From Hysterangium stoloniferum (Eukaryota > Basidiomycota > Agaricomycetes > Hysterangiales > Hysterangiaceae): a DNA stretch of 64,000 bases. Of the stretch, positions 1-12,160 are shown piece after piece. A model generated the notes under the pieces. It was given only the letters and a program-made list of their open reading frames with translations, made no database searches and had not been told where the DNA came from. The stretch lies in contig WHVD01000051.1 in the NCBI GenBank assembly GCA_015178975.1, positions 248,001 to 312,000 of the forward strand, read 5' to 3'. A program made the position numbers and the translations under genes. Every line of letters starts with the position of its first letter. Positions within the stretch are counted from its first letter, which is position 1.

Positions 1-2291
1 CTGAATTCACCAATACCTTGTGGACCACATATCTCAACGAACAAGGCATTGTACACGAGATGATGACCGCTTACTCCTCTTCATCAAACGGTGTTGTCGA
101 ATGGTGTCACCACACTATCATCGAGAGGGTTTGTGTTTGCCTATATGAAAACAGCCTCCCACCATCTCTATGGTGTGAAATCGCGGCGGCAATCGTATAC
201 ATGATGAATTTCATCCCCACCACTAGACACCCCGACACAACGCCTTTTGAACTGTGGTATGGAAAAGAACCCGACATCTCACACTTACGACCACTCAGCT
301 GCACCGCCTATGCTAAGATACCAGTCGAAGCTGGAGGTGGGCTGAGCAAACTGGATCCACGGTCGATTAAGGGGATCCATATAGGCTACTTTGGTCATGA
401 CACTTACCAAATTTATGACCCAGAAACCTGGCACATCTTCCACTCACGCGACGTGATATTTGAAGAAGCTCATACTCACAAGATGAATGACGCCCCAAGT
501 GAGGGGGAGGCAAGTAATGCTGACAATGCACCAGCTCACAACCACGCAGCACTGACTAACACGCCTCTGCCCACTCCCAAACCAACAGTCACGGCACCTA
601 TGCCACGCCACTCATTGCGCATCCCTATACCAACAAAAGCACTCCAGGACTCCATAGCCTCGGAGAACAATATACAAGATGCGAGGGCCACCGGCAAGGC
701 ATGGGCAGACGACGAGACACACATCACTGACAGTGACCATGCCAGAGCTTTCCATACAGATACCAAAATGATCCCAGAACCGACAAACATCTGGCTTCCC
801 AACACATACCATGAGGCAATGACACGTCCCGACATATGGGGGCCAATAGGTAAAGAACTAGAGGTAATGAAGAAGCATGGGGTCTGGACAGTAGTGGATT
901 GCCCCAAGGATGTCAGATTGATAAAAACATGGTGGACCTGCACAAACAAGTATGATGGCAACAGAGAACTCGCCACATGCACGGTCGTAAGGTACAAATC
1001 ACTACAGATGAACTTAGCCATTGCGGCTGCAACCAATATGGAAGCATGGCAGATTGATTACACTGCAGTGTATCTCAATTCCACTCCACAAGCCACTACA
1101 TACATTGAACTACCAGACAGAGTGAAGGAGGAAGGGAAGGTTGGACGGTTAGAAAAGACACTATATGGAACGATGGATGGGGCAAACAATTGGTGGGGGA
1201 CATTGGATAAGGAAATGAGTGAGTTAGGCTACTACCGCTCAAAGGCTGACCTGTCAGTGCATTCTCAGCACTCGAATGGCAACACCACTATCACAAGTAC
1301 CTATACTGATGACACAACTGGGATATCATCCTCGAAGGAAGAGGCTGAGCAGGTGAAGGAAGAATTAGGATGGACATACCAAATGAAAGACCTAGGAGAT
1401 GCGAATCTCGTACTAGGGATACGGATCGATCGAGACAGGGAACAGGGCACCATTAGAATTTCGCAATGTGCATACCTTGAACACATCCTTGAACATTTTG
1501 GAATGTTAGAATCAAACTCACACACAATACCGTTACCACCCGGCATTACGCTGACCAAGGAACAGGCCCCCCAAACAACTGAGGACCGTGTTTTCATTTC
1601 AGACAAACCCTACCGCGAACTATTGGGGTCGATTATGTATGCACAAATAGCAACACGACCAGACCTTTCCTATGCCATATCAACACTTAGCAAATTCGCC
1701 TCAAACCCAGGAAAGGCACACTGGAATGCGTTGACGCATGTCCTCCATTACATCAAGGGGACACTTGATTACAGTATCACTTATGGGGGTTCACACAAGA
1801 ATCTCACCCCAATTGGATACATGGACGCTGATTACACAGGCAACATCAACACGTGTCGGTCATGTTCCGGGTATGTATTCATACAGGCAGGGGGATCTAC
1901 TGCTTGGGGCTTAAAGTATCAACCGACGGTCGCCCTGTCCACGACAGAAGCAGAATACATGGCCCTTACGTGCAGTATGAAACAGATCCTATGGATGTAC
2001 TCAGCAATGGATGAAGTGGGGCTCCCACAACAAAAACCAGCTGTCCTGTATAACGACAACTCGGGTGCAGTCCTACTGACCAAAAACACGAAGCACAATA
2101 CACGTGTCAAACACATTGACATACGCTATCACTATATACGGGAACGTGTGGAGGGAGGAGATATCGAAGTACACCACATCCCATCTAGCAGCAACCTCGC
2201 GGATATGTTCACAAAGCCACTGGCCAGAGTGCTCTTCCACAAGCATTGTGTTGAATTACGACTTTGTGAGGGCGTGCCGAGCCAGGGGGAG
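1..2291 (+). mobile_element. Ty1/copia retrotransposon, 3' part of the pol region
   Basis: Fossil retroelement that runs off the left edge of the window. From base 18 a long open frame encodes, in copia order, the end of the integrase core with its C-terminal part (about residues 1-150), a linker rich in Pro/Ser/Thr, reverse transcriptase (about residues 270-520, with the TYTDD box at the catalytic YVDD position) and RNase H (about residues 590-740, including the STTEAEYMAL segment typical of copia). The visible part is one uninterrupted frame, so the copy looks relatively young; whether the whole element is intact cannot be judged because the 5' half is outside the window. A purine-rich stretch just before 2292 is the expected polypurine tract. 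Confidence 0.93.
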
Positions 2292-2661
2292 TGTTGAAAT
2301 AGACTCGTGCACCCAAGCTTAAGTCTAAACTTACACAATGCACTAAATATCACCGTCCCATCCCATATCAAGCTTATATGACAGTACCCAGCCATACCGT
2401 ACCTTAGAACACATATTACCATCTCAGCTGTACTGAAGAGTATTTAACTACAAAAGTTACACACCCATACCTCAGTCAAATCACCCTTACGTGTCGACTG
2501 AGGTATGTTATCATCTTCTTGATTATAGTCACAATAGATTAACAAAAGCATATTATAGTATATTTGTTATAGGTAACAAATATAGTCGAATCACCCGTAC
2601 GTGTCGACTGAGTATATTTGTTATAAAACGCTAGCTATGCTACACTCTACAATATACAGAC
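2292..2661 (+). mobile_element. Probable 3' LTR of the copia element
   Basis: Begins TGTTGAAATAG directly after the purine tract at the end of the pol frame, the usual start of a copia LTR. The right edge is uncertain because the 5' LTR is not in the window; the end given is where another TGTTGGAAT start occurs. Inside lies a perfect 12-bp inverted repeat (2466-2477 and 2496-2507) with an 18-nt loop, and part of it recurs at about 2583-2612. Confidence 0.55.
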
Positions 2662-2860
2662 TGTTGGAATTGCAAGCATGCGCGTATTCTGTCAATTGAT
2701 TACCTAAACAGGTTGTATTACCAATTATGCTCATTTCATCATTCACTCCAATTATCTCATATACATAGCATGACATACATCTTGGAGCTGTATTGTATAT
2801 ATATACCTTAGTTGTTATATCTCATAGTAACTAATAAACCCAAAAGCATTACTTTGTCTA
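2662..2860 (+). mobile_element. Second LTR-like fragment
   Basis: Starts TGTTGGAATTGCAAG, resembling a copia LTR start, and holds an AATAAA-like signal near 2835. It could be the rest of the preceding LTR or a separate solo LTR; with no partner copy visible the call is weak. Confidence 0.3.
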
Positions 2861-4071
2861 CTTATGTTAAGAGCAGAAACTGACTGATGTCGGTAGACCG
2901 GCGGGGACCAATCGGAAGGACTTGGCTTCAGCTTATGTGCTGCACCCTCACAAGTTACCATCGGGTGTCCTTAAATTTTGGGCGGGCAGAAACTAGTCCT
3001 GTCAAGTAAACCTCTCGGTAAACTACTGATCGGAAACTGAAGGATAAGTCGAGGGTTGGGCTGAGGGGTCAGAGACCAAGAGTCGGAGACTGAGAGAGCC
3101 GGAGACCAAGAGTCGGAGACTGAGAGTTGGAGATTAGAGGTTGAAGTCGTAAATGTAGGTTGAATCGTAAATCGGATGGAGTCGGAATGTGGTGGTCATG
3201 AATAGATAATGGAGTCGGAAATTAGAGGGTATTTAAGTTGATCTAAGTCGATATTCTGATTGTCTAATAACTACATTTACAGCAGGTTTATATACAAGTT
3301 GTCAGTGTCTAAAAACTACTAACTAAGGGAAGAGTGGAAACACTATTTGACGAATCGACTTGACTAGAAACTGGAAAGTTACGATAATATTGGAAGCCGA
3401 GATTTAGCCAAGAGCGGGATTACGAGAAAAGGGAATAGTCCACGGGCTACAAGTATATATAGGCATATGTGAAACATAGAGTAAAACGGATCATCATAAT
3501 GAAAGGGGACGTATCACAGCATAACCAGATGGTACGAGTATATTTTGACAGGGGCATAAACAAGGTTTGATTGCCGTGAAGGTATACATCAGTGTTGGTA
3601 TTCTGAAGGTTGCCGAAATGATGACTTGATCAATAACTTGGAACATCAATAGACTGTAGTATTCTCGGAGACCATCAGGTTGCGACATGGGTTACAACAC
3701 GGTCGTAACAACTTAACTTCGTGTGCACTCTTTGTACTTAAACTAAAACAGACAAGGTAAAACTCATCAGATACAAACAAATTAGGCTAAACAAGTCAAG
3801 CCTCATCCAACATTGAACTGCCTGTGTCATGTAATGCTAGTCGTCTGTTTGTTCCTTTCCCTCTGAAGGCAAACAATTTACTAGCTAACCTGGCCTATCT
3901 AGCAAAATCTCCAGAAATAAAAAGAGTAATGATGATGATGATGAAGTAGAATTGTAGCTATACATATATGGATTGTTGTGGAATTCAGTAAGCACAGTTA
4001 TCATGGCTATTGTTGAGAATGTATAACTGTGGGAGGTATGGCAAAATATGCTCAGGAAATATAGTCTGGAT
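2861..4071. other. Gene-free stretch with short tandem repeats
   Basis: No convincing coding exon on either strand. At about 3065-3130 a unit of about 30 nt built from GGAGACCAAGAGTCGGAGAC is repeated about twice, with degenerate GGAG/TCGGA repeats continuing to about 3210. This looks like decayed repetitive DNA. Confidence 0.5.
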
Positions 4072-4659
4072 AAGCCCATACTATATTCCCATTATTATTT
4101 CTTCTTTCCCTCTATTCTATTATACACTTATATTAGTTCGACGACCTATGTATGCGGTGCATCGACTCTTGTGGGCACATACACGCCAGATTCATGTATT
4201 CTAGTGCCCGTGATTAGAACTCAGACACTTTTACCCTGCAACCACAACTTACCCAGACATCCAGTTAGTGTCCCGTAAGTTGTGATTGGGGTATCGTCTT
4301 GACCGTTACAGATGGGCTTCAACCATCCATGCAATCAGAGTTTTGAACTGCACCAGTTGAAACTCCATCTATATCAATCCGCATGGACTACATCCACGCT
4401 ACTCTACCATTCGACTCTCTCATTACTCTTTTCTACACTCGAGCAGTCATTTGGAATCGCACTTAACAGTCAATTCCCTTTATTTGTTTTAGCTCTCTAC
4501 TTTACTCTAGATAGCTACTTCACTCAATCATATTGAAGTAAGTAGTCAATACCTGTTTGGCCTGTATTAGACTTAGACAGTCAATACATCTACATATCGT
4601 ACTTAAACGGTCGATATTCTTCGTATATAGAACGGTTAGAATTTCCACCACTCTTCACA
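4072..4659 (+). mobile_element. LTR-like repeat, copy 1
   Basis: About 590 bp that align base for base with 4750-5351. Shared landmarks are the TATGTATG(C/T)GGT segment, the GACTCTTGTGGG block and the terminus TTCCACCACTCTTCACA. It is followed by a primer-site-like GTGGGAATTCC segment. Old (many differences from copy 2) and without coding capacity. Confidence 0.6.
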
Positions 4660-4749
4660 TCCAGTGGGAATTCCAGTAAACTGACAATGGGTGTGTATAG
4701 GGTGCGGGTGCGTATAAGTTAGTGCCCAGAGTCTGGTGGGAATTCCGGT

Positions 4750-5351
4750 TGTAACAAGCTCATACTATATTTCCATTATTATTTCTACTTTCTCTCTATT
4801 TTATTATACACTTATAATTAGTTTGATGACCTATGTATGTGGTACATCGACTCTTGTGGGTGCATACACACCTGTAAAGAGTCGTGTATTCTAGTGCCCA
4901 TAGTTAGAACTCAGACACTTTTTATCCTACAACCACAACTTACCCAGACACCAGTTAGTGCCCTGTAAGTTGTGATTGGGGTATCGTCTCGACTGTCACA
5001 GACAGGCTTTGACTATCTACGCAATCAGAGTTTCAAACTATACTAATTGAAACTCCACCTTTATCTCAATCCATGCAGACTACATCAGCGCTACTCTGTT
5101 ATTTGACTCTCTTGTTATTCTCTTCTACATTCGAGCAGTCACTCAGAATCATACTTCACAGTCAATTCTCCTTATTCATTTTAGTTCTCTATTCTACTTT
5201 AGATAGCTATTTCACTCGACTGTATTGAACTAAACAGTCAATACACATTCGGTCTGTATTAGACTTAGATAGTCAAGACATCTTTGTGTTGTACCTAAAC
5301 AGTCAATATTCTTCATATATAGAACGGTTAGAACTTCCACCACTCTTCACA
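4750..5351 (+). mobile_element. LTR-like repeat, copy 2
   Basis: Begins TGTAACAAG and ends CACTCTTCACA, about 602 bp, direct repeat of 4072-4659. The roughly 90 bp between the copies carries GTGGGAATTCC at each end, suggesting an LTR-leader-LTR arrangement from recombination or nested insertion. No internal genes are visible, so this is a solo or nested LTR fossil. Confidence 0.65.
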
Positions 5352-5432
5352 CTGAGCTAATGAATACTTCTGGCCTCGAACTATAACAGTCGAGGCCTCT
5401 GCTCAAATCATTCTTCTTTCCCTTCTACTCAT

Positions 5433-5475
5433 TTCTTCATATATAGAACGGTCAGAACTTCCACCACTCTTTACA
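5433..5475 (+). mobile_element. LTR-like repeat, terminal fragment
   Basis: Repeats the last about 43 bases of the LTR-like family (CTTCATATATAGAACGGT through CCACCACTCTTTACA). Only the end is preserved. Confidence 0.5.
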
Positions 5476-5580
5476 ATAAGAGAGTTGAACAAAGCAGAGT
5501 AGTGCAGATATAGTCCACATGAATTGAGATAACGGTTTGGGTTTCAACTAAGATAGTTCGAAACAGTGATTGTGCTGATA

Positions 5581-5832
5581 TGATAGTTAAAGCCCATCTG
5601 TGATGGTTGAGATGATACCCCAATCACAACTTGCAGGACACTAAGTGGGGTGTCTGGGCAAGTCATGGTTACAGGGTAAAAAGTGTCTGAGTTTTAACTA
5701 TAGGCCCTAAAGTACATAGGTCTAGTGTGTATGTGCCCACAAGAGTCTACCATAGGATTACATAGATCATCGAACTAATATATGTGTATGATAAAATAGA
5801 AAGAAAATTGAAATAATAATTGAAATATAGTG
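5581..5832 (-). mobile_element. LTR-like repeat, inverted fragment
   Basis: Reverse-complement copy of the 5' half of the 4072-4659 repeat; the block around CACAAGAGTC and the CCCCAATCACAACTT block are readily recognised. It ends next to an AT-rich region. Fossil. Confidence 0.6.
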
Positions 5833-6539
5833 TGGATCCATCTGGGCTATATTTTGGAATATATTTCACAGTACCTCTCACAGAGAGTTTAAAACTTTCA
5901 AAAGTTTTAAAAACCAAATTATGTTTGAATCACATCCCAGATGTTTAAATGACCTTTAGAGTATATCAGAATTTGGTATAGTTAATAGTTTTCAGATATC
6001 CTCCTTAGTACCAATACCATTTTACTGATGCTTTGTCTTGGCACAAGGTTCTTTCAGCCAGAAAATCACAGTTTTCAATTGGTTTGTGTAGGCACATTAT
6101 TACAGTTTTCATAGATTTTGTTGGGTGGAAAAACCCTAACAAAATAAAAGGTTTTTTAAGAGTTTTTTTATTCAGAAAATCCATCAAAATAGGCTATTTT
6201 CAACAATGTTTCCTCAGAATTTCCTGGTGCAAATTTTTAGGGTTTTCTTATACAAATTTTCACCTCGAAAAACCTACTAAAACTAAAAATCTTCAAATAG
6301 TTTTTTTAGTAAAAAAAGATGCTTAGAAAATTTGGCCAAATATCAAGATTTTGTGAAGGTTTTCCAACTCCAAAAATCTTGGAGTGCTCTAATGTAATAC
6401 AAGAATATAATTACATGAATATTACTAATGTACGTAATAAATAAAAGAGTCAAAAGGGGATAGCAAGTTTGTCAAAAGTCCGCCCTAGTTATCATGTCGG
6501 AAGCATCTTTAGACATGTAGGATATAGGAATACGACGTC
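5833..6539. other. AT-rich intergenic region
   Basis: Very AT-rich and without a supported exon. Lies immediately 3' of YVH1 and probably includes its 3' untranslated region and termination signals. Confidence 0.5.
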
Positions 6540-8557
6540 TTAGATTACCACCTCATCCACCTTGGACCTGTGAATGCAAAATCCCTAAATCAAATTAAAA
6601 TGAGAAACTCTACCACAATTTCGATCGATCACTCACTGGTATCACCCACTCTTTGCAGCTACATTCGATGCCAGCCCAGTCATAACTACCCAATTTTGCA
6701 CCACACTTATTGTTGGGACACACGATCTTCCCTGCCATATTTCCTGACTCGAGGAAAAATTCCATCCATTTCATCTATGAAAAGCAACGTTTGAATGAAA
6801 CGATCCACGGTGGGTAAAATCATCATATACCGGTTCAATGAAGTATCCAGAGCATTTCGCGTTGGGCATTATCAACGGTGGGCTCGCAGTGTTAATGGAG
6901 GGTAATTTACCCCCAGGTACAGCTTCGTTCAGAGGAGTCATGCCCAAGGAGCCACCCGAACTTAAGGCAGACATGAGGGGACTGGATCGTAAGGCTGCAA
7001 GCGCAGGGTGTATTTGTGCTGCAAGTGCTTGGGGAGTGGATAATGGCGATGGCACAGAACCAGACACAGACATTGTGAGAGTCGGGCGAATTACTTCCTT
7101 TTGGGCCGGTTCCTCGTCGCCTGGAACTTCAATATCTTCGTCATCTGTCTCCAACACAGAGATGGAGTCATCGTCGTTTTCTACGTGCGACTCAGCGGCC
7201 TCGTTCCCAATTTCTAATGATTGTCTTCTAGGCTGGTTCTCTGATGACGACATCGACCCAGGTGGTTTGGGGGCCTCCGGCGGTGTAATACTAGTGGACA
7301 TTGGGGTCATAGAAAGGCCTCCAAACGGCTTCATTCCAAAAGATCTCCGCCGTGTGGGAGCGTCCGAACCCCGTCGCTCGGCTTCAGCAATGGTGATTTC
7401 GCCTGATGAGACAGGCTCCAAGGCGTGAATAGGTGTCATTGCGGCAAGGCCCGCCCCAAACGATGCTCGTCTGGAGGTATCTGCAGAGTTCGAAATACGA
7501 CGAGCAAGACTCACTGTCGTGCGGTCTCCAGATTCCGAGGCTCGCGAGGAGATGATGACGGTCTCACCTTCAGAAGAACGGCGAGAGGGTGCGAGGGATA
7601 ATATGCCACCAGTCGCAGGCGTTGATGGTCCTACTTGGCCGTGATCTACCATATGCTCCCGTGTCGCGAGCTCCTGGCGGCACATTTTACAACGAATACG
7701 TCGTCGGCGTTGAGGAAACGGTGTGCTTGGCACCGAGTCCCCAGGGGTTCGGGGGTATTTAGCAAACATATCCATTTCGGGGGCTGACCCATCTCCATCT
7801 TAGATATATTATAATCTCAGGGCTCAGGTAAAATACGGAAATGAAGGCGTACTAAGAACTTCTTTAACGGCGCGCTCCACATAGAATGTGCGAGTTTCCT
7901 TGTTTCGTCGAGTACGTTTGTAATTGGCAGCATGAAAAACAGTCAACTGGGTCATAAATCCGTTGTTTGGCCTGGAGAGGCGTGTTTGATATAAACCAGA
8001 CGACGTCTCGTGAATACTCTTACTGGATACAGGGCCGGGATTTGCGAATTAACAACAACGCAGATTCCACATCGATATGTTGCGTGTACATTAAATATGC
8101 CGCCACTATAACAGCGCTGCGACCTATCAGTAATCAATCCGTGGTCGTGGCGGTCAGATGAAAGGTGACAAACTCATGCCGGCCTATCCGGGTGATCAGC
8201 AGTGAAAATCATAAAAGGTGAAATGGGCCGACCTGACAGTGTACTAGCACTCCCCTCCCTTTTTTGATTTCAGAATCGATCCATTCTATACAGGCCGGGA
8301 AATGTACGAGAGCATCCGTTTCGTCCGTGTCATCTAACTGAACCTGAAACCGTGCGAATGCCTTAAAGGCTGTCATTAGACTAGGAATTTTAGAATCTTT
8401 TGCAGAGACTCACTTTCTGTATGGTGACTTTGCCACGCATGGCACTCATGATACTTTTTATACCATTCTTGTGAAGTAATTCGACATCAAGTGCAGCCCT
8501 AACGTTCCCGATCCAGAGATTATCTATAACTTTATCCATAGTGTGGACCTCCGACAT
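6540..8557 (-). CDS. YVH1: Dual-specificity phosphatase Yvh1/DUSP12 type, 8 exons
   Basis: In yeast and humans Yvh1 joins pre-60S ribosomes and helps release Mrt4; it is a cysteine phosphatase with a C-terminal zinc domain. Exons (minus): 8557-8414, 8361-8233, 8183-8174, 8123-8024, 7971-7853, 7798-6831, 6774-6637, 6584-6540; 550 codons, all phases consistent and introns 49-56 nt. The product starts MSEVHTMDKVIDNLWIGN, has the general-acid loop VQLDDTDE (about residues 55-62) and the active-site loop HCQAGMSRS (residues 89-97, Cys90), part of which comes from a 10-nt exon. The zinc domain has CKMC (204/207), then after a Ser/Pro-rich stretch of about 275 residues CSGYFIEP, KIVCPNNKCGAKLG, ECSCKEW and GFCIHRSKVDEV. 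Yeast Yvh1 is 364 residues; the extra length is this low-complexity insertion. Start chosen because it begins just before the conserved phosphatase core. Confidence 0.93.
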
Positions 8558-9675
8558 GATTTCCTAACTTATTGTGAATCGATTGTACCAGATGAATGGC
8601 GCTCGCCTTTAGGCTACAGGAGCCGCGCTGTGGCGGATGAATGTCAGTGGTGATTGCTTAGCTAAGCATTGCGTTTTGTCGTTAGTACACACTCGTCCCA
8701 GTTAACATCCATCGACAACTGTCATTTATCTTATAAAATTGCGATAATAATGGGTTGCTACTCGTGTTGTATTCCAGAATAGTTGGTTTATGACTACGCC
8801 AACAGGGCTCCGTACGGTGGTGTTCAAACGAAAGTAATTATTACTTACGGCTCTCATGATCAAAGTAAGGCATTATCCAACAAATAATATTCAGGCAAAT
8901 TTATCGTTTCTTTGAAAAGCACAATGCGATGACATCATGACAACGGCCTGCGGGCCATGATTTTCCCTTAGAAACGATGAGATATCCCGGGCAACAATAT
9001 GAATTTTGAGATAATTACTGCGTATAAGGCGTACGTAAGGGCTAAAAATGTCTGGGTGGGGCCTTTAATTCTTCTTTCTATCAATATACCGATATTTTTA
9101 TCTTAAAACGGATTTATATAGAATCGATGAGCACCTTATAAATACTCGGCGGTGCGATATTTCTGAAAGATCACACCCTACACTAGGATCGACTCAAGCA
9201 AACGTTTGCATTCGTATATTAGTGATTTCGTTCTAGTCGAAAACATTCTGAGGAGCGAAGCGTATCTGCGTGATGTATAATCCTGAATGGGTTTACTGGT
9301 TAAGCTATGCCGGTTGATGAGTTCGCAACGACCTACACGTCACTTACACATTTACTTCTCAAATCACCTACTTAATCAAACTGATGTTCAGCTCATTTCT
9401 TTCTACTGCTAATGAGTGAGCCAGTGTGACTCGGAACCAACTTGATCGTCGGAGTCAATCACATCTGGTGCAGTACTTTGCCACCAGGAAAGTCATGTCA
9501 CAACTTTTGCGCACTGCATGCAAAGTTTGGCATTTTTATTCACATATTCCCCAGAGCCGTCAGTTTTAACTCTAACAAAAACCAAACTCCGCACTAAAGG
9601 GTTCGGATTCCCTGGTTGACGTGTGGAAGTTTAGCTCCTCTCAAGTCCATTCTCATGGTGATATCCTGCCAAAAC
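8558..9675. promoter_or_regulatory. Shared intergenic region between divergent YVH1 and UCH37
   Basis: About 1.1 kb between two start codons pointing away from each other, so it must hold both promoters. I see no clear TATA box close to either start and no further gene. Confidence 0.5.
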
Positions 9676-11265
9676 ATGAGTAATACGTCCAGTGATCACG
9701 ATTTAATTGGCGGCCCTTTTGCTGTTGTCGAATCAGATCCAGGTAATTGGACTCAGCGGCGTGAGGACGAAACTGAGCAACCAACATCGGCCTGTTTTCC
9801 ATTTGTTTAGATGTTTTTACCTCAATAATCCGCGGATTGGGAGTGCAAGGCCTGGAGATAGAAGAAGTTTATTCCATTGAACCATGGGCGATCGATCATC
9901 TCAGGTTTGACGATGACTTCATTCTCAAAACCAATGTCGCTCACAGAATATTAGACCTCATGTAAAGGGGCTTGTATTTTGTTTTCCTCATCAGAAAGAC
10001 TACCATCCACAAGCTGACTTCTGTGATCCTACCGCTGAGAGCATCTGGTTTGCTAACCAGCTCAGTGACGATGCTTGTGCCACACATGCTATTCTCAATA
10101 TAGTTCTTAACGTGGAAGATATACAGCTTGGGGATACTCTCCAGTCGTTTAAAATTGAAACATCCAAATTTGACAGTGTTGTAGGCGGTCACTTATTGTC
10201 ATCATTAACATCGAAAATCAACCACTATCTTTGCCGCAGATGAAAGGGCTTGCTATCACAAATTCATCTACATTTTGTCAAATACATAACTCGGTTGCGC
10301 GGTAACGATTTTTTTAGGATTTACAAACTATAATCATTGAACTGAACTTACACATAATAGACCGAGCGATTTACAAGCATCATTATCCTACATCGCCACT
10401 GAAACTATCAAGGCAAAACCGAAGACCCCTAACAAACGGAGAGGCAAAAGCAGGACTAAATCGGAAAATCTCGATTCTTATCATTTCATCGGATATATCC
10501 CTTTGAATGGTAAAGTATGGGAGCTGGATGGGTTGAAGAAAGGACCGTTGGAAGTAGGCGAAATTGGCGTTGCCGCAGACCACTGGATAGATGTGGTGCG
10601 ACCAGTCCTCCGAGTCAAAATGGCTCGTTATGGAGGAACTGAGGAAGATTCGGCGACTGATATTCGTTTCAATTTATTAGCACTGGTGTCTGACCGATAT
10701 GAAGGGAGGAGTGATGATCTTGAGCTGCTCAAGCGCCAGAAACTCTCACTGGAGCGTCGTATGGGCAGTGGATGGGAAGGAAAAGTCAGTGTGTCAGCTC
10801 TCATCTACGCTACTGGTAGTAATACCCTGAAGGTGGATTCAACGCTCGCACTGGAGAGGCTAACTACGTCCATTGTTGCGTCTCCCTCCCCTCAGAAACC
10901 ATTTTCTGCTGATTTCGGTGCGCGTTATATGGAGGCTCAGAAACGTATTCTGGACATGGAGGAGTCAGCATTACCACACGCGTGGAACGATATCATGAAA
11001 GATGGACTACGCGCTCGGTTGGCTGTCCAGGAGGAAATAGACAAAGCTACACGAGCTAATGTTTGTCTGACAGTTGTTCTACTAGTTCTATTAGTGACAA
11101 TTCGTCTAGACAGAGCAACAGAAGAGAACATTTGATTATGGGCCCTTTATTCGGCAGTATCTTCTCTGCTTGAAAGATGAGGGCCTGTTAAATCCACTAT
11201 TAGGGTTGGACGACGAAGGCAAGAAACCGCCGAAAGTTCCCAAGGTTGATAAAGGAGTAAAGTAG
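9676..11265 (+). CDS. Ubiquitin C-terminal hydrolase, UCH37/UCHL5 type (peptidase C12)
   Basis: Cysteine protease removing ubiquitin; UCH37 acts at the proteasome through Rpn13. Exons: 9676-9742, 9811-9904, 9955-10180, 10240-10301, 10361-11060, 11110-11265 (434 codons). The protein has the family opening VVESDPDVF, QLSDDACATHAIL with catalytic Cys95 and oxyanion Gln89, MKGLAITNSS then IHNSVAR, and HFIGYIPLNGKVWELDGL with His191 and Asp206 at the usual spacing of 15. The C-terminal helical tail (about 370-434: QQKRTFDYGPFIRQYL, LLNPLL) is the UCH37-specific extension and ends in a Lys/Pro-rich tail. An in-frame stretch at 10785-10832 (48 nt, GTCAGT..CTGAAG) may be a further intron. An in-frame ATG at 9655 is an alternative start; 9676 fits the family better. 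The basic insert before His191 is longer than in the human enzyme. Confidence 0.93.
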
Positions 11266-12086
11266 AGTTTGAACCTCACTGTAACAACCAAACTCAGTTT
11301 TATGTACATATCTTGTTTTACCAATACTGCAAGATCTATATCGACGTTTCCAATGTAGTCGCACCGCATCTCGGAAAAGCCATGTTGTATTTCCCATGTT
11401 CTTCTGGTGAGGACACAAGAGAACCAATGAGTGGTCAAAGGCACATGCAGGACGGCCTTGATGCTACGGCTTCATAGATCAGAGGAAATCAATGATCACG
11501 TAGGTCAAAACAGAGAATCAATATCTAATGATGGTTCATAAGGCGCCAGTTGTGAGAGTATGAAGTTGTACATAGAGTAAGCTATAATTATATACATGGG
11601 TTTATTCTCCCTAAGGTATCTTGAATCTGTAGAAATTTTAAAGTACTAAAAGGAAACGACGCGGGGCGGGGCGGGGGTCGGAGGGTTGAGTCCGAACAAG
11701 ACATCGATATCGTAAAGCCGATAACAGAGGCTGTGAATACGGTTAAAAATATGCTATTATTGAATTGAGAAAAAAAGGCTGTCAAAACGGCAGAATGATA
11801 GGTTAGAGTACACTCGATTCCAAGTACTGGTTCAATCTGGCGGTTTGCCGTACATCAGGGATTTGGGAATGTCTACACCCATTATGTAGACTCCCTAGAT
11901 CTATAGTAAGCTTTTATACCGACTAGTAAATAGGGATCTATCTCGCGAAAGTAGTGTGTCTAGCCGTGTCTAGCCGAGCTAGCTAGCTCTCCTAGATGGC
12001 TCTAGACAATATAGACGGCATACTTACTGATCTTCCCACTTTCCTGATGTATGTCGTCCTTGGTCTTTAGTTCCAGTTAAAACTCA
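11266..12086. other. Intergenic region
   Basis: No supported exon. A small local duplication (GTGTCTAGCC twice, near 11956-11980) is the only structure I see. It includes the UCH37 3' end and the promoter of the possible gene at 12161. Confidence 0.45.
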
Positions 12087-12094
12087 TATAAATA
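12087..12094 (+). promoter_or_regulatory. TATA box
   Basis: TATAAATA, 67 bp before the first ATG downstream (12161). Its placement is typical for fungal RNA polymerase II promoters and is the main reason to suspect a plus-strand gene here. Confidence 0.45.
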
Positions 12095-12160
12095 GAGCCC
12101 ATCCTCTGTTATTTAAGTCCTTTATCAATACTCTGGGCCTAGCCGCCTGTCAATTTAATT

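Noticed and set aside
2475-2612. Short CAGTC..GACTG palindromes as miniature Tc1/mariner elements
   Set aside because: They resemble the MITE termini but lack TA flanks, and they lie inside LTR-like sequence, so a hairpin of the LTR is the simpler reading.
6838-7428. 196-codon plus-strand frame opposite YVH1
   Set aside because: Antisense of the low-complexity exon 6, which has clear protein-level support on minus.
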